64,000 nt of DNA from Variovorax paradoxus_P (GTDB taxonomy: Bacteria; Pseudomonadota; Gammaproteobacteria; Burkholderiales; Burkholderiaceae_C), in assembly GCF_050627025.1 (NCBI RefSeq), contig NZ_CP192473.1; one strand, written 5' to 3'. A program made the position numbers and the translations under genes. Of the stretch, positions 8,674 to 16,969 are shown piece after piece. The notes beneath the pieces were generated by a model. It worked only from the letters and a program-made list of their open reading frames with translations. It was not told where the DNA came from and did not search any database. Each line of letters begins with the position of its first letter. The stretch's first letter is position 1.

Positions 8674-9609
8674 CTACGCAGCGAGCTGCGGCGGCACGTA
8701 GTTAGGTCGGAACTCCCGCCCATGGGCCAGCAGTGCCCAGACCGTTCGCACGTTCTTGTTGGCCAGTGCCACAGCAGCCACGTTCGGATGTCGTCGGTTC
8801 AGCACGCTCGCCAGCAACACGTTGGTGTTCACAGCCTTGCGCTGCGCCGCAACAATGGCCGAGCGCGCGCCGTGAATGAGCAAGGTGCGCAGGTACACGT
8901 CCCCGCGCTTGCTGATGCTCAGGAGCGTTGGCTTGCCGCCGCTCGAATGCTGCCGTGGCACGAGGCCGAGCCAGGCCGAGAGCTGTCGCCCGTTGTCGAA
9001 GCTGTTTGCATCTGCGATGGAGGCGACCAGGGCGCTGGCTCCCAGCGGTCCGATGCCGGGTATCTTCTCGAGCCGGAGGCTGAGTTCGCTGCTGCGATGC
9101 CACGCCTTGATCTGGTCTTCGAACTCGTCGACCAGCTTGTCCAGTTCCTTGAGGTGCCCGGTCAGGCGCGCGATGAGTCGGCGGAGCGTTCCGGGCAACT
9201 GGTTGCTCGCGTCTTCAAGCAGCTCGGGGACTTGCTTGGCGACGTGGCAGATGCCCTTCGGGATGACCAGGCCGAACTCGCCGAGCAGGCTGCGAATCTG
9301 ATTGGCCTGGGCCGTGCGGGCTATGACAAAGCCTTCGCGCGCTCGATGCAGCGACAGCACCGCCTGCTGCTCGACGAACTACGGCGACATCAAGCGCACC
9401 GTATGGCCGAAGCCCTGCAGGGTGCGCGCCCAGTGATGGGCGCTGCCACATGCCTCCATGCCGATGAGGCACGGCGGGAGGTTCACGAAGAACGCGGACA
9501 TCTGGTCGCGCCGCAGCTGCTTGCGCAACGCGACCTTGCCACGCTCATCCGCAGCGTGAACCTGAAACACGTTCTTTGCCAGGTCGATGCCAACAGTCGT
9601 AATCTTCAT
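8674..9609 (-). pseudogene. IS110-family transposase with internal deletion
   Basis: The start at ATG 9609 gives MKITTVGIDLAKNVFQVHAA, the DEDD (RuvC-like) N-terminus with its first Asp. The C-terminal transposase-20 domain is present (RLEKIPGIGPLGASALVASI, then WLGLVPRQHSSGGK). Between VRLMSP and VEQQAVLSLHRA a TAG stop (9379-9381) lies in frame. The roughly 35-40 residues expected there, including the KNDxxDAEAI motif with catalytic acids, are missing. An in-frame deletion plus a CAG to TAG change explains this. The copy should be dead. A related fragment lies at 55665-55817. Confidence 0.85.
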
Positions 9610-9700
9610 GGTGGACGCCCCTCTCGGTTCAAGTGGTTGATGACACTTCCACTTTGGCACATCGATGCCGGTTCGGGTGGGGGCGTCCATCCCATTGGTT
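9610..9700. repeat. IS110 end region, copy 1
   Basis: This is the upstream end of the IS110-like element, finishing with GTGGGGGCGTCCATCCCATT on the plus strand. The same string and much of the flanking sequence recur near 55793-55813. The exact boundary is inferred from where similarity between the copies stops. Confidence 0.55.
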
Positions 9701-9722
9701 CTGGCCGAAAGCAGCGGAAGAT

Positions 9723-9908
9723 TCATTTGCGCACGCGACCACGCTTGAGCCTCAGAAACATCCCCAACGCTAGCGCCGCAAGAATGCCGCTCAGCATCAA
9801 TTGACCAATTGCAATTGCCGTTGCGGCGCCGGAAACCAAGAAAAGTCCCAAGGCTCCATCAACGATGTGGAGGAATCCGTCGACCTTCTTGCTAGGAAAG
9901 AACTTCAT
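9723..9908 (-). CDS. Small two-helix membrane protein
   Basis: The frame is open from further upstream, but the start at ATG 9908 gives a sensible 61-aa protein beginning MKFFPSKKVDGFLHIVDGAL. It has two hydrophobic stretches (about residues 12-31 and 34-52) and a basic tail (RLKRGRVRK). No family is recognised and no operon partner is evident; it lies between the IS110 remnant and the end of the secretion cluster. Confidence 0.4.
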   Translation of the reverse strand: MKFFPSKKVDGFLHIVDGALGLFLVSGAATAIAIGQLMLSGILAALALGMFLRLKRGRVRK

Positions 9909-10268
9909 CAATGTTCGCTCTCGGGCCTCGTCAGAAGTGTTGCGAACCCCGCCACAACGCTGACCGTTCGCTCCCGGCCGGATTCGTAAGTCCACCCTTG
10001 AGCAGTGACAGTCCGCTTTCGTGGCGAAGCGGAATTGGGGGTTCGCCGGGCATCCTTCCGCGTTGAGCCCGTTTAGGGTTTGTATCTAAAGGACCGCTCG
10101 GGCTGCCCCGATTTGCGGTTGGAAAAATCCGAACTTGCGCAGCTGCTCCTCCGGTTCGCCTGTTGTAGTCCAAGGCAAGATCTCCGAGTTTTCTCGCTCG
10201 TCCGGCAGATTCGACGTGAGACTGTCTTCCACCTCCGTGCATGCGGGTGTTTGGGTTCAGCTGGGGCG

Positions 10269-10694
10269 CTAGCGTGGCACTTCATCTTCGGTCGGCGGGC
10301 AGGCCGCTGGGTTGACATACTTGTCAGAAGACAGTCCGTCGCTTTCATACATGCAAAGAATCATCGGCTTGTGCGGCCAGTGGGACTCGTGTCGCCGAGC
10401 CTTGCCGTTGACGTAGTAGGTCGTGAACACTTTTCGCATCTCGGCAGGAACACTGCCGTCGCCGATCCACGCATATTGGCAACCGGTGAATGAAGAGGAG
10501 ACCCCGGCGGGCTCCACGATGAAATCGAAGCCGTGTGTAATCGAAGCCTCCGCACCTGCGGACGGCGACGCCTGAGAGCAGAGATCAGCCGCCGCGCTCG
10601 AATTGCTTCCGAAGACCACGATGGCAAAAACGGCCAGCGAGGCAATGGTTCTGCCAAGCCTCGTGTCTTGCCTCCTAGAGACCTGCGGTTGCAT
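10269..10694 (-). CDS. Small secreted Cys-containing protein, last gene of the T2SS-like cluster
   Basis: I place the start at ATG 10694 because it overlaps the stop of the transglutaminase gene (ATGA), giving 141 aa. The upstream part of the open frame is a shadow of that gene. A basic N-terminus and hydrophobic segment (LGRTIASLAVFAIVVFGSN, then SAAAD) form a signal peptide. The mature part has four Cys residues (DLCSQ, TGCQY, MILCMY, NPAACPP), which could make two disulfides. No family is recognised. Coupling to the upstream gene suggests it acts with the exported transglutaminase-like protein or with the secreted substrates. Confidence 0.65.
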   Translation of the reverse strand: MQPQVSRRQDTRLGRTIASLAVFAIVVFGSNSSAAADLCSQASPSAGAEASITHGFDFIVEPAGVSSSFTGCQYAWIGDGSVPAEMRKVFTTYYVNGKARRHESHWPHKPMILCMYESDGLSSDKYVNPAACPPTEDEVPR

Positions 10695-11548
10695 CAGACG
10701 CTGAACTCCATGTTGCCTTCTACGCGGTAGCGATGAGACGTGCCGATATTGTTCAGAACGGCGTCGCGGTAGTACCTGAACGGGACGTACTGGATCTCTC
10801 GGTCCGCCAACGCGCCTTTCTGCGCATCCACAACGCGCCACCGGCCGTCCATTGCCACTTCCGCCCAGTCGTGGAAGTCCATCGGTTTCGGCGCGAAGCT
10901 GCGGTCCGTAACGTAGCCCCCCACCCTGCGCGCTGGAATGCCCAGCGCGCGGCACAAGGCTACGACCAGGCTGGCGTATTCGGAGCAATCGCCGCGTCGT
11001 TGCTTCAACGCATAAAGGGCGCCGAGATCCTCGGGAACGTAACCCGCGTACACGAGATGCGAGACAACGAACTCGTAGATGTTCCGCACAGTCGCCTGGT
11101 CCGTGGCGGCCCTAAGGGCCAGCGCGTGCGCCGCGATCATCTTGTCTTCGGACTCGATGAAGCGCTCCGCCCGCAGCCATTCATCCGCGTCTATACGAGC
11201 CGGGAGTCGCGCCAGATCGCGTTTGAGCCTGACGGCCAGCGCTGCCGAGCGCCTGGCAAACCCGCTGAATTCCCGCGTTTCGACAAAAAGGATCGTGTGC
11301 CCCAGTGAGTCGGTCTGCAGCGCATGCGCCGCCTCGGTTTCCACGGCTTCCAGTGTCCACCAGTCGTTCTTTCCGACGGGCAAGTACATCCAGAGCCGCT
11401 GAGGTCCCAGTTCGTGCGCTCCGGGGTTGACCATCTGCAGGTTGAAACGAAGCTGAAGTTGCGCGCCGTCCGCCAGGCTGCACACAGGTGTCAACATGCC
11501 GGCGGCGAACGTAGCAGCCGCTCCCTCAATCCACGCGCGCCTCCGCAT
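10694..11548 (-). CDS. Exported transglutaminase-like protein
   Basis: The 284-aa protein starts MRRRAWIEGAAATFAAGM, a signal peptide with an Arg-rich, possibly Tat-type head. Residues 150-245 form a transglutaminase-like core with the triad visible: Cys188 in RRGDCSEYASL, His226 in MDFHDWAEV and Asp241 in WRVVDAQKG. In bacteria this fold serves as protease, amidase or crosslinking enzyme, so the reaction is uncertain. It follows the second rhodanese-like gene and overlaps the next gene by ATGA. Inference: it processes or crosslinks the giant exported proteins of the cluster in the periplasm or at the surface. Confidence 0.8.
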   Translation of the reverse strand: MRRRAWIEGAAATFAAGMLTPVCSLADGAQLQLRFNLQMVNPGAHELGPQRLWMYLPVGKNDWWTLEAVETEAAHALQTDSLGHTILFVETREFSGFARRSAALAVRLKRDLARLPARIDADEWLRAERFIESEDKMIAAHALALRAATDQATVRNIYEFVVSHLVYAGYVPEDLGALYALKQRRGDCSEYASLVVALCRALGIPARRVGGYVTDRSFAPKPMDFHDWAEVAMDGRWRVVDAQKGALADREIQYVPFRYYRDAVLNNIGTSHRYRVEGNMEFSV

Positions 11549-11555
11549 ACTCGTC

Positions 11556-12449
11556 TCAGCCGCAGCGCGGCTGCTTGGGACCCCGCGCCATGGCAGCCCA
11601 CGCAGCCTCCTGGGAGCGCAGGAACGTCTTCAACGCGACGCTTCCGCCCGCATACACCAGCAACGGCGTCGGCGCCACGGCCTGGCTGTACTGACGGAAC
11701 GACTCCTCCGTCATCGGTCCCTCGATCGCGACAGTCACGTTGGCGAGCAGGCCCTTGCGCTCCCTTCGTCGGCGCTCGACGGCGCTACCGATCGCCTGCG
11801 CTCCGGCATCCGCCACACGCGACGCCAAAGGCAGCAACTCGGCCGTGGCAGGGCTGTTCACGACAACCACGAGGCTCTCGACGAACTGGCTCTGTGCCCA
11901 CAGTTGGGCAGGATCAAGCTGTGCGGCTTCGAACGCACTAGGCGCAGTGCGCCCGCTCACAGTCGATCCGGCCGCAAGGTAGCCCGCAATCCCGCCGGTT
12001 AGAACTTGCACAGATCTGAAGCCCTGCGAGCGCAACTGCCCGCAATGAGCATAGAGATCCCGATCCGACTTGCCGTCACCGACCAGCAGGAGCGGCTTGT
12101 CGCGCAGATACTCCTTCGACCGGATCGTCGCCGCGTCCATCCGCATGGCGTTCGGCATGTGGAACTGCGCAAAGTCGACTTCCTGGCGGGTATCGATGAC
12201 CGCGGCTCTGCCCTTCTGCAGGAAGCTGCCGATCCCAGATACCGGCAAGGCGCAGGACGCTTCGACGCCCCCTTGGCGCGCGTGGCCGGACAGTGCTGCC
12301 CCGGGCAAGCGCTCGTTCCTGCACATCGATCCGGACTGCGGCATGTCCTTCAGGATGGGGGGCAGTTCCGAATGGTTCTGCGCAACAGCGCCCATACAGC
12401 ACGCGGCCAGAAGCGCCGCGAGCGGCAGCCGATGGTAGTTTTTGTACAT
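11556..12449 (-). CDS. Exported rhodanese-like protein (second of two)
   Basis: I place the start at ATG 12449 (MYKNYHRLPLAALLAACCM, a signal peptide) rather than the longer open frame, which overlaps the pseudopilin gene. The 297-aa product has a rhodanese-like fold with AAVIDTRQEVDFAQFHMPNA at the start of the domain (about residues 82-101) and VQVLTGGIAGYLAAG at its end. Where active enzymes have a Cys loop, this one reads LLVGDGKSDR, with no Cys at the loop start. A Cys occurs 10-15 residues later (YAHCGQLR), so catalysis is doubtful. A similar exported rhodanese-like gene opens the whole cluster at 44322. Confidence 0.75.
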   Translation of the reverse strand: MYKNYHRLPLAALLAACCMGAVAQNHSELPPILKDMPQSGSMCRNERLPGAALSGHARQGGVEASCALPVSGIGSFLQKGRAAVIDTRQEVDFAQFHMPNAMRMDAATIRSKEYLRDKPLLLVGDGKSDRDLYAHCGQLRSQGFRSVQVLTGGIAGYLAAGSTVSGRTAPSAFEAAQLDPAQLWAQSQFVESLVVVVNSPATAELLPLASRVADAGAQAIGSAVERRRRERKGLLANVTVAIEGPMTEESFRQYSQAVAPTPLLVYAGGSVALKTFLRSQEAAWAAMARGPKQPRCG

Positions 12450-12466
12450 TGCAGGATTCCTTGCGT

Positions 12467-13171
12467 TCAGGGCCTTGCAGGCGAGGCAAGACTCGTCGTT
12501 GATAGCGATGGAAGGGGCGTGCCGGGGGGCGCTCCGTCTCGCCTGTCTGGTTGCATACCCGGCATGTGACTGGCTGGCCCGAACACCCATCCAGCGTAGC
12601 TCTGCGCACCTGCAAAGCTGTGGTCGTCGCCGTCGAATCCGGCTTGCTTGATCGGCACCGCGGTCGAGAGCGAATGCACGCCTACGATGCGCCCGGCCAC
12701 CTGAACCAGGCCCCATTCCGCCTTGCCCGTCATGGGGTCCACGAAGATCTTTCGCAGATGCCGCCGAATTCCCGGAAACCGCTCGTCCCTGAGCAGTTCG
12801 TCCAGGCTGCCCGGATAGCCGCGCGGATCGCTCAGGGAACCGGCGGCCGGAGGCGAGCCACTGATCGGGGTGGGCGCCCCCCCCGCGGCGGGCGGCAGAC
12901 CCGACACCGGCTGTCCAGCGCCTGCGACGAAGTCCGAAACGCCCTTCAATGTGGGCGGGCGCGCCGCGTAGTAGCTTGCCAGCGCGCTGCGGTACTGGCG
13001 GCCGATCGCAAGCAGTTCCTTCTCCCGGTCGCGCTGGCTCAGCGTTGTCTGCACATCGGCCGCAACAGTCATGCCGACGCCCATGAGGGCCACCATGAGG
13101 AGCACCCAGATGTAGGTGAAGCCGCGCTGACGGCACGAACGGACGTCACAGGCTTTCATAGGCGCGGCCAT
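12467..13171 (-). CDS. Minor pseudopilin lacking Glu5 (tip-like)
   Basis: The 234-aa protein has a type III prepilin signal: CRQRGFTYIWVLLMVALMGV, cleaved after Gly. Position 5 of the mature protein is Trp instead of the conserved Glu, as in tip pseudopilins of the GspK/PilX kind. A long N-terminal helix follows (RDREKELLAIGRQYRSALAS). After it come a Pro/Gly-rich insertion and a domain with RGYPGSLDELLRDERFPG, DPMTGKAEWGL and AQSYAGWVFGP. The start may be 13171 or 13159. It overlaps the preceding pseudopilin gene, so the three pseudopilins form a coupled block. Confidence 0.8.
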   Translation of the reverse strand: MAAPMKACDVRSCRQRGFTYIWVLLMVALMGVGMTVAADVQTTLSQRDREKELLAIGRQYRSALASYYAARPPTLKGVSDFVAGAGQPVSGLPPAAGGAPTPISGSPPAAGSLSDPRGYPGSLDELLRDERFPGIRRHLRKIFVDPMTGKAEWGLVQVAGRIVGVHSLSTAVPIKQAGFDGDDHSFAGAQSYAGWVFGPASHMPGMQPDRRDGAPPGTPLPSLSTTSLASPARP

Positions 13172-13568
13172 TCTTGGAGGCGCCAGGCGCGCCGCTCTTG
13201 ACGTCGGCGATACCGGTCTCTTCCTTGTTCTTCGGCGGGAGCAGGATCCAGCTCGATCTCGACTCGGTCACCGGGTCCACCGGTACCGCGTGGAGGTAGT
13301 GTTGCTCGACCAATTCCTCCAAGGTCTTCGGCCAGCGCCCCTTGTCGGCATAGAACCGATCCAGCGAGATGCGCACGACCCGCAGGTTTTCCTGCAACGC
13401 CTGGTCCTTGGACTTGTCGATCGATCCGAAGTAACGCGGCGCTGCGATGCTCAGCAGCAAAGCGACGATGGACAGAACGACCAACAATTCGATCAGCGTG
13501 AAGCCGAACACGCGCCTGCCGCCGATTGAAGGGCGCGCGGGACGCGCGCGAGCACCAGGTGTCACCAC
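13146..13568 (-). CDS. Pseudopilin (GspG/H-like)
   Basis: The product is about 140 aa and carries FGFTLIELLVVLSIVALLLS with Glu at position 5, a processing site for the prepilin peptidase. After the helix come VVRISLDRFYADKGRWPKTL and the DPVTESRSSWILLPP segment. The start is one of two adjacent GTG codons (13568 or 13565); the second makes a GTGA overlap with the upstream pseudopilin stop at 13562. A GspO-type prepilin peptidase was not found in this window and must be supplied from elsewhere. Confidence 0.8.
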   Translation of the reverse strand: MVTPGARARPARPSIGGRRVFGFTLIELLVVLSIVALLLSIAAPRYFGSIDKSKDQALQENLRVVRISLDRFYADKGRWPKTLEELVEQHYLHAVPVDPVTESRSSWILLPPKNKEETGIADVKSGAPGASKNGRAYESL

Positions 13569-14053
13569 AGCGCGTACCCCACGCCGTTGAGCCCCGTCTT
13601 CCTCGACCTTGAATAGATGTCGAAGACGTCGTCGCCTTCGGCCGGTGCATCGGGTGGCGACGCATAGCTCCTCGATCCCCAGGTCTGTGCCGCGGGCGTC
13701 CGGGCATCCTCGAACATCGGATCGCGCGGCAGCGACCGCAGGAAGTACAGCATCCGCTGGTTGGGGCTGCGCTGGTCTGGCACGCCCTTCCAGAGGTCGT
13801 CGAGCGACTTGGGGAATCCGCTCTCGCCGAGCTTCATCTCGATGCGCCCCTGATCGGAAGCGCGCTTGTAGGCATCCAGCGCTTCTCGTATCTGCGACAG
13901 CGAAGCGCGCAGCTCCTGCTCCTTCTGGCGTTGAACAGTGACCTGCGCCAACGGCACCGCAACGGTCGCAAGGATCGCCATGATCGCCAGAGTCACCAGC
14001 AACTCGACGAAGGTGAATCCGCCCGAGCGCAGCGACACCGCGTGCGGAGGCAT
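13562..14053 (-). CDS. Pseudopilin (GspG/H-like)
   Basis: From ATG 14053, 4 bp after the secretin stop, the gene encodes 163 aa. The prepilin motif is SGGFTFVELLVTLAIMAILA with Glu5. The globular part includes ALDAYKRASDQGRIEMKLGE, GFPKSLDDLWKG, LRSLPRDPMFEDA and QTWGSRSYASPPD, a layout common in GspG-like minor pseudopilins. The longer open frame upstream is a shadow of the secretin gene and is excluded. It is the first of three consecutive minor pseudopilin genes. Confidence 0.8.
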   Translation of the reverse strand: MPPHAVSLRSGGFTFVELLVTLAIMAILATVAVPLAQVTVQRQKEQELRASLSQIREALDAYKRASDQGRIEMKLGESGFPKSLDDLWKGVPDQRSPNQRMLYFLRSLPRDPMFEDARTPAAQTWGSRSYASPPDAPAEGDDVFDIYSRSRKTGLNGVGYALW

Positions 14054-14057
14054 CGGC

Positions 14058-16448
14058 TCAAGGAACAATTTTGAGCACCTTCTCGATCGGAACCGCGATC
14101 GGTGAAGTGGATGCGGGTTCGGGCGTCGCCGACAACAGTTGCAGCTTTGCATTGGCGATGGGCTTGATGGCCTTGAACGTCAGGGTTGCCACGCTTCCGG
14201 TGCCATTGATGCCCGCCTCGCCGCCGGCGGGGTTTTCGCGCAGCGCGGCAATGAACACCTTGCCTTGCACGCCATCCACGCGCTGGCTGAACGTGCTTTT
14301 GCCGCCGGCTTGCTTGAAGAAGTCCCCCTCCTGCGCGCCCACCGCTTGCATCACTTGCGGGTCGAACCCCACGAGCAGCGGCAAGCCGCGCAGCGCCTGC
14401 TGGCTGCTCGCACGAAGGACGACGCTGAATTGCTCGCCGACCTTCACTTGCGCGGGCCCCTGCCAGGTCAGGCTGACGGCGCCACCCGGCGCTGCCGGTT
14501 GTGCCGCGGTGCCTTTCGAAGCGGAGTCTGCGTTCACCGGGGCCACCGCACTGGCTGGCGTTTGCGGTGCAGTGGCAATGGCGGCCGCGGCCGCAGAGGC
14601 CGGGCTTGCCGCGGGTTGCGCCCCGGCCTTCGGCGCCTCGGTCGCACCGCCCGTCAACTGCAGCGGCCGCGCACCGATGTTGCTTTCGGTACCCGATTCG
14701 AACTCGGCCGACTGCAAGTCAGGGCGGCGGATCGACCGCACCACACGCGGCGTGATCGACAGCAGAATCTCGCTGCGCAGCGTGTCGTCCTTCTGGCTGC
14801 CGAAGAGCCGCCCGGCCACGGGCAGCTCGCCCAGTCCCGGGACCTTGTTGGCCGAGGACCGGTCCTCGTCGCTGATGAGGCCCGCCAGGATCTGCGTCTC
14901 GCCGTCTTTCAGGCGCAGCGTGGTGCTCGCGCCGCGCGTGCCGATCTGGTACGCCATCGACCCCGATTTGCTGATGATCTCGCGCACCAGACTGGAGACT
15001 TCCAGGTTCACCTTGATGGCAACCTCTTCGTCCAAATAGATGTTGGGCTCCACTTCCAGCTTGAGGCCCACATCCACATAGTTGATCGACTCCGAGACGA
15101 AACCGGTCACATTGGAGGTCGTCGTGATCACCGGCACTCGGTCGCCGATCAGGATCTTTGCCTTTTCCTTGTTGCGCACGCGAATACGCGGGTTGGCAAG
15201 GATGCTGGCGTCCGCATCTTCCTTGCGCGCATTGGCGGTCACACCGCCAATGCCGACCTTCAGGTTGTTTCGATTGAGGTGCGACAGATCGCTCAGTACC
15301 AACGGAACGCCGTCGATCTGCAGTGGCGCGAGCGTCAGCTGGCTCGGCCAGTTGATGCCCAGTTCGAGCAGCCGCGAACGCTTCATCTCGACGACTTCCA
15401 CCTCCAGCATCACTTCGGGATCGGTCAGGTCCTGCAGCGCCACGATGCGCTCGGCCATCCGAATCGCGTCGGGCGTGTCGCGCATGATGATCAGACCCAG
15501 CCGTTCGTCGATCACCAGGTCCTTGGTTTTCACAATCGTCTTGATGGTGTTGGACACGGCCTTCACGTCGGCGTTGGCCAGGTAGAAGGTCCGCACCGAC
15601 AGCGTCTGGTAGTCCTTGAGCTTTTGCGGCGTGCTCGGATAAATGAGTACGGAGTTGTCGTTGAGGATTTTCTGTTCGAGCTGGTTGGTGATCATCAGCA
15701 AGCGCACCGCATCCTCGATGGTGGTGTTGCGCGCCATGATGTTCGCCTTCAGGTCCGGGCGAATGTCCTTGTCAAAGAAGAAGTTCAGGTTCGAGACTTT
15801 TGCGATGACGTCGAACACTGTGCGCAGAGGTGCATCCCTGAATTCGAGCGTGATGGTCTTGCGGAAGCTCTCCGCCAGTTTGGCCTCAGGTTTGGCCTGC
15901 TTGTTCTGCGCTTCCTCGATCCGCTCCTTCAGATTCAGCGCCTCGCGCTGGCGAGGGTTCTCGGTCAGCACGGGACGCAGCATGTCCAGCGCCGTGACGA
16001 GGTCCTCGGGCTTTGCTTTTTTCAGCAAGGTCTCGCCCTCAGCCACTGCGAGCCTGTGTTTGCGCTCGACAACGAGCAGCTCGAGCCCCTGGCGCGCCAT
16101 CGCGTTCTCGGGGTCCAAAGCCATGGCCTGCCGGTACCATTTTTCGGCTTCGGCCAGTCGCCCTTCGCGCCGGTTGGCATCGGCTGCCGTCACGTAGCGG
16201 TTCACGAGGCTTGCGCGAGTGGTGGTCAGCGCCACCCGGTATTCCGCGTTCTTGGGATCGAGCTTGACGGCCTCTTCCAGCTTGCCCAGTCCTTCCGTCG
16301 GCTTGTTGTTGGCAAACAGCTGATTGGCTTCGCGGAACGCCCCCTGGCCGGCGCAGCCCGCCAGCACCAAGCAAGCTATCGCACACACCAGCCTCCAGGC
16401 CCGTCGCTGCGGTCGCAGGCACATGTTCTTCGTCATCTCTGCTTTCAT
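14058..16448 (-). CDS. gspD: Secretin lipoprotein (GspD/PilQ-like) with N-terminal TPR and C-terminal cohesin-like domain
   Basis: The start ATG 16448 overlaps the upstream stop (ATGA) and gives 796 aa. A lipobox (CLVLAGC, Cys32) predicts an outer-membrane lipoprotein. Residues about 38-150 are TPR-like (LFANNKPTEGLGKLEEAVKL, AEKWYRQAMALDPENAMAR). A secretin N0/STN domain follows (TLEFRDAPLRTVFDVIAKVS), then N-domains and the secretin core (DADASILANPRIRVRNKEKA, VPGLGELPVAGRLFG, LLSITPRVVRS). After an Ala/Pro-rich linker the last 150 residues form a cohesin-type beta-sandwich (GPAQVKVGEQFSVVLRASS, LVGFDPQVMQAVGAQEGDFF). It should form the outer-membrane pore. The cohesin-like tail could dock the exported Ig-rich proteins; this is inference. 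Confidence 0.9.
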   Translation of the reverse strand: MKAEMTKNMCLRPQRRAWRLVCAIACLVLAGCAGQGAFREANQLFANNKPTEGLGKLEEAVKLDPKNAEYRVALTTTRASLVNRYVTAADANRREGRLAEAEKWYRQAMALDPENAMARQGLELLVVERKHRLAVAEGETLLKKAKPEDLVTALDMLRPVLTENPRQREALNLKERIEEAQNKQAKPEAKLAESFRKTITLEFRDAPLRTVFDVIAKVSNLNFFFDKDIRPDLKANIMARNTTIEDAVRLLMITNQLEQKILNDNSVLIYPSTPQKLKDYQTLSVRTFYLANADVKAVSNTIKTIVKTKDLVIDERLGLIIMRDTPDAIRMAERIVALQDLTDPEVMLEVEVVEMKRSRLLELGINWPSQLTLAPLQIDGVPLVLSDLSHLNRNNLKVGIGGVTANARKEDADASILANPRIRVRNKEKAKILIGDRVPVITTTSNVTGFVSESINYVDVGLKLEVEPNIYLDEEVAIKVNLEVSSLVREIISKSGSMAYQIGTRGASTTLRLKDGETQILAGLISDEDRSSANKVPGLGELPVAGRLFGSQKDDTLRSEILLSITPRVVRSIRRPDLQSAEFESGTESNIGARPLQLTGGATEAPKAGAQPAASPASAAAAAIATAPQTPASAVAPVNADSASKGTAAQPAAPGGAVSLTWQGPAQVKVGEQFSVVLRASSQQALRGLPLLVGFDPQVMQAVGAQEGDFFKQAGGKSTFSQRVDGVQGKVFIAALRENPAGGEAGINGTGSVATLTFKAIKPIANAKLQLLSATPEPASTSPIAVPIEKVLKIVP

Positions 16449-16969
16449 TGCGTCGCCGTCCACGGCAGACCTTGCTTTTGTCCAAGCGGCAGGTACGTCA
16501 GCACAACCTGCCCGGGTTCGATGGCATCGACTCGCCATTCGGGATTGATGTTCTCGCCAGGCCACAGCACGATGCTGTCGCCATTGAAAGTGGCGAACAT
16601 CGCGGTACGTCCATCCTCCTGGTAGCGGCCCAGCAGTTGCAAGGGAACAGGTGGCGCCTGCGGTGCAGCCGGCGCGACCGGAACTTGCGCCGGCGCTTCT
16701 GCCTTGGCGGGGGGAGGGTCCCAGCTTTGCGCCGCAAAAAGGCGTGAGTCGTCGCCGTCCACGTCGTCTCTGGGACGCAGTTCGATCACGCGGGCAGCGG
16801 AGGCCGTGGCACGGGCGGTGGTGGGTGCCGAGGCTTCGCGCGGCGGGGCATCCGGCACCGGCGCACGTGCAGCCGCTTGCACCACGGTCGCTTCTTCGGT
16901 CGGCGCGAAATACACCGCGACCAGCGTGACCAGCAGCGCCAATCCCAGCAACATCCCCCGACGGGTCAT
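16445..16969 (-). CDS. GspC/PilP-like periplasmic-linker protein
   Basis: From ATG 16969, which overlaps the upstream stop by ATGA, the gene encodes 174 aa. It has one N-terminal transmembrane helix (GMLLGLALLVTLVAVYFA), a long Pro/Ala-rich linker and a C-terminal beta domain (VPLQLLGRYQEDGRTAMFAT, VLWPGENINPEWRVDAIE, VVLTYLPLGQKQGLPW). The topology and the homology-region-like end fit GspC or PilP, which join the inner-membrane platform to the secretin. Position directly before the secretin gene supports this. From memory, databases name similar genes secretion system X proteins; the role is not proven. Confidence 0.65.
   Translation of the reverse strand: MTRRGMLLGLALLVTLVAVYFAPTEEATVVQAAARAPVPDAPPREASAPTTARATASAARVIELRPRDDVDGDDSRLFAAQSWDPPPAKAEAPAQVPVAPAAPQAPPVPLQLLGRYQEDGRTAMFATFNGDSIVLWPGENINPEWRVDAIEPGQVVLTYLPLGQKQGLPWTATQ

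Noticed and set aside
10695..10988. N-terminal extension of the small Cys protein to 239 aa
   Set aside because: The extension overlaps the transglutaminase gene on the same strand and would bury the signal peptide; ATG 10694 is coupled to the upstream stop.
14139..16625. 828-codon plus-strand frame
   Set aside because: It is antisense to the secretin gene and rich in His/Arg/Gln, as expected for the complementary strand of GC-rich coding DNA.
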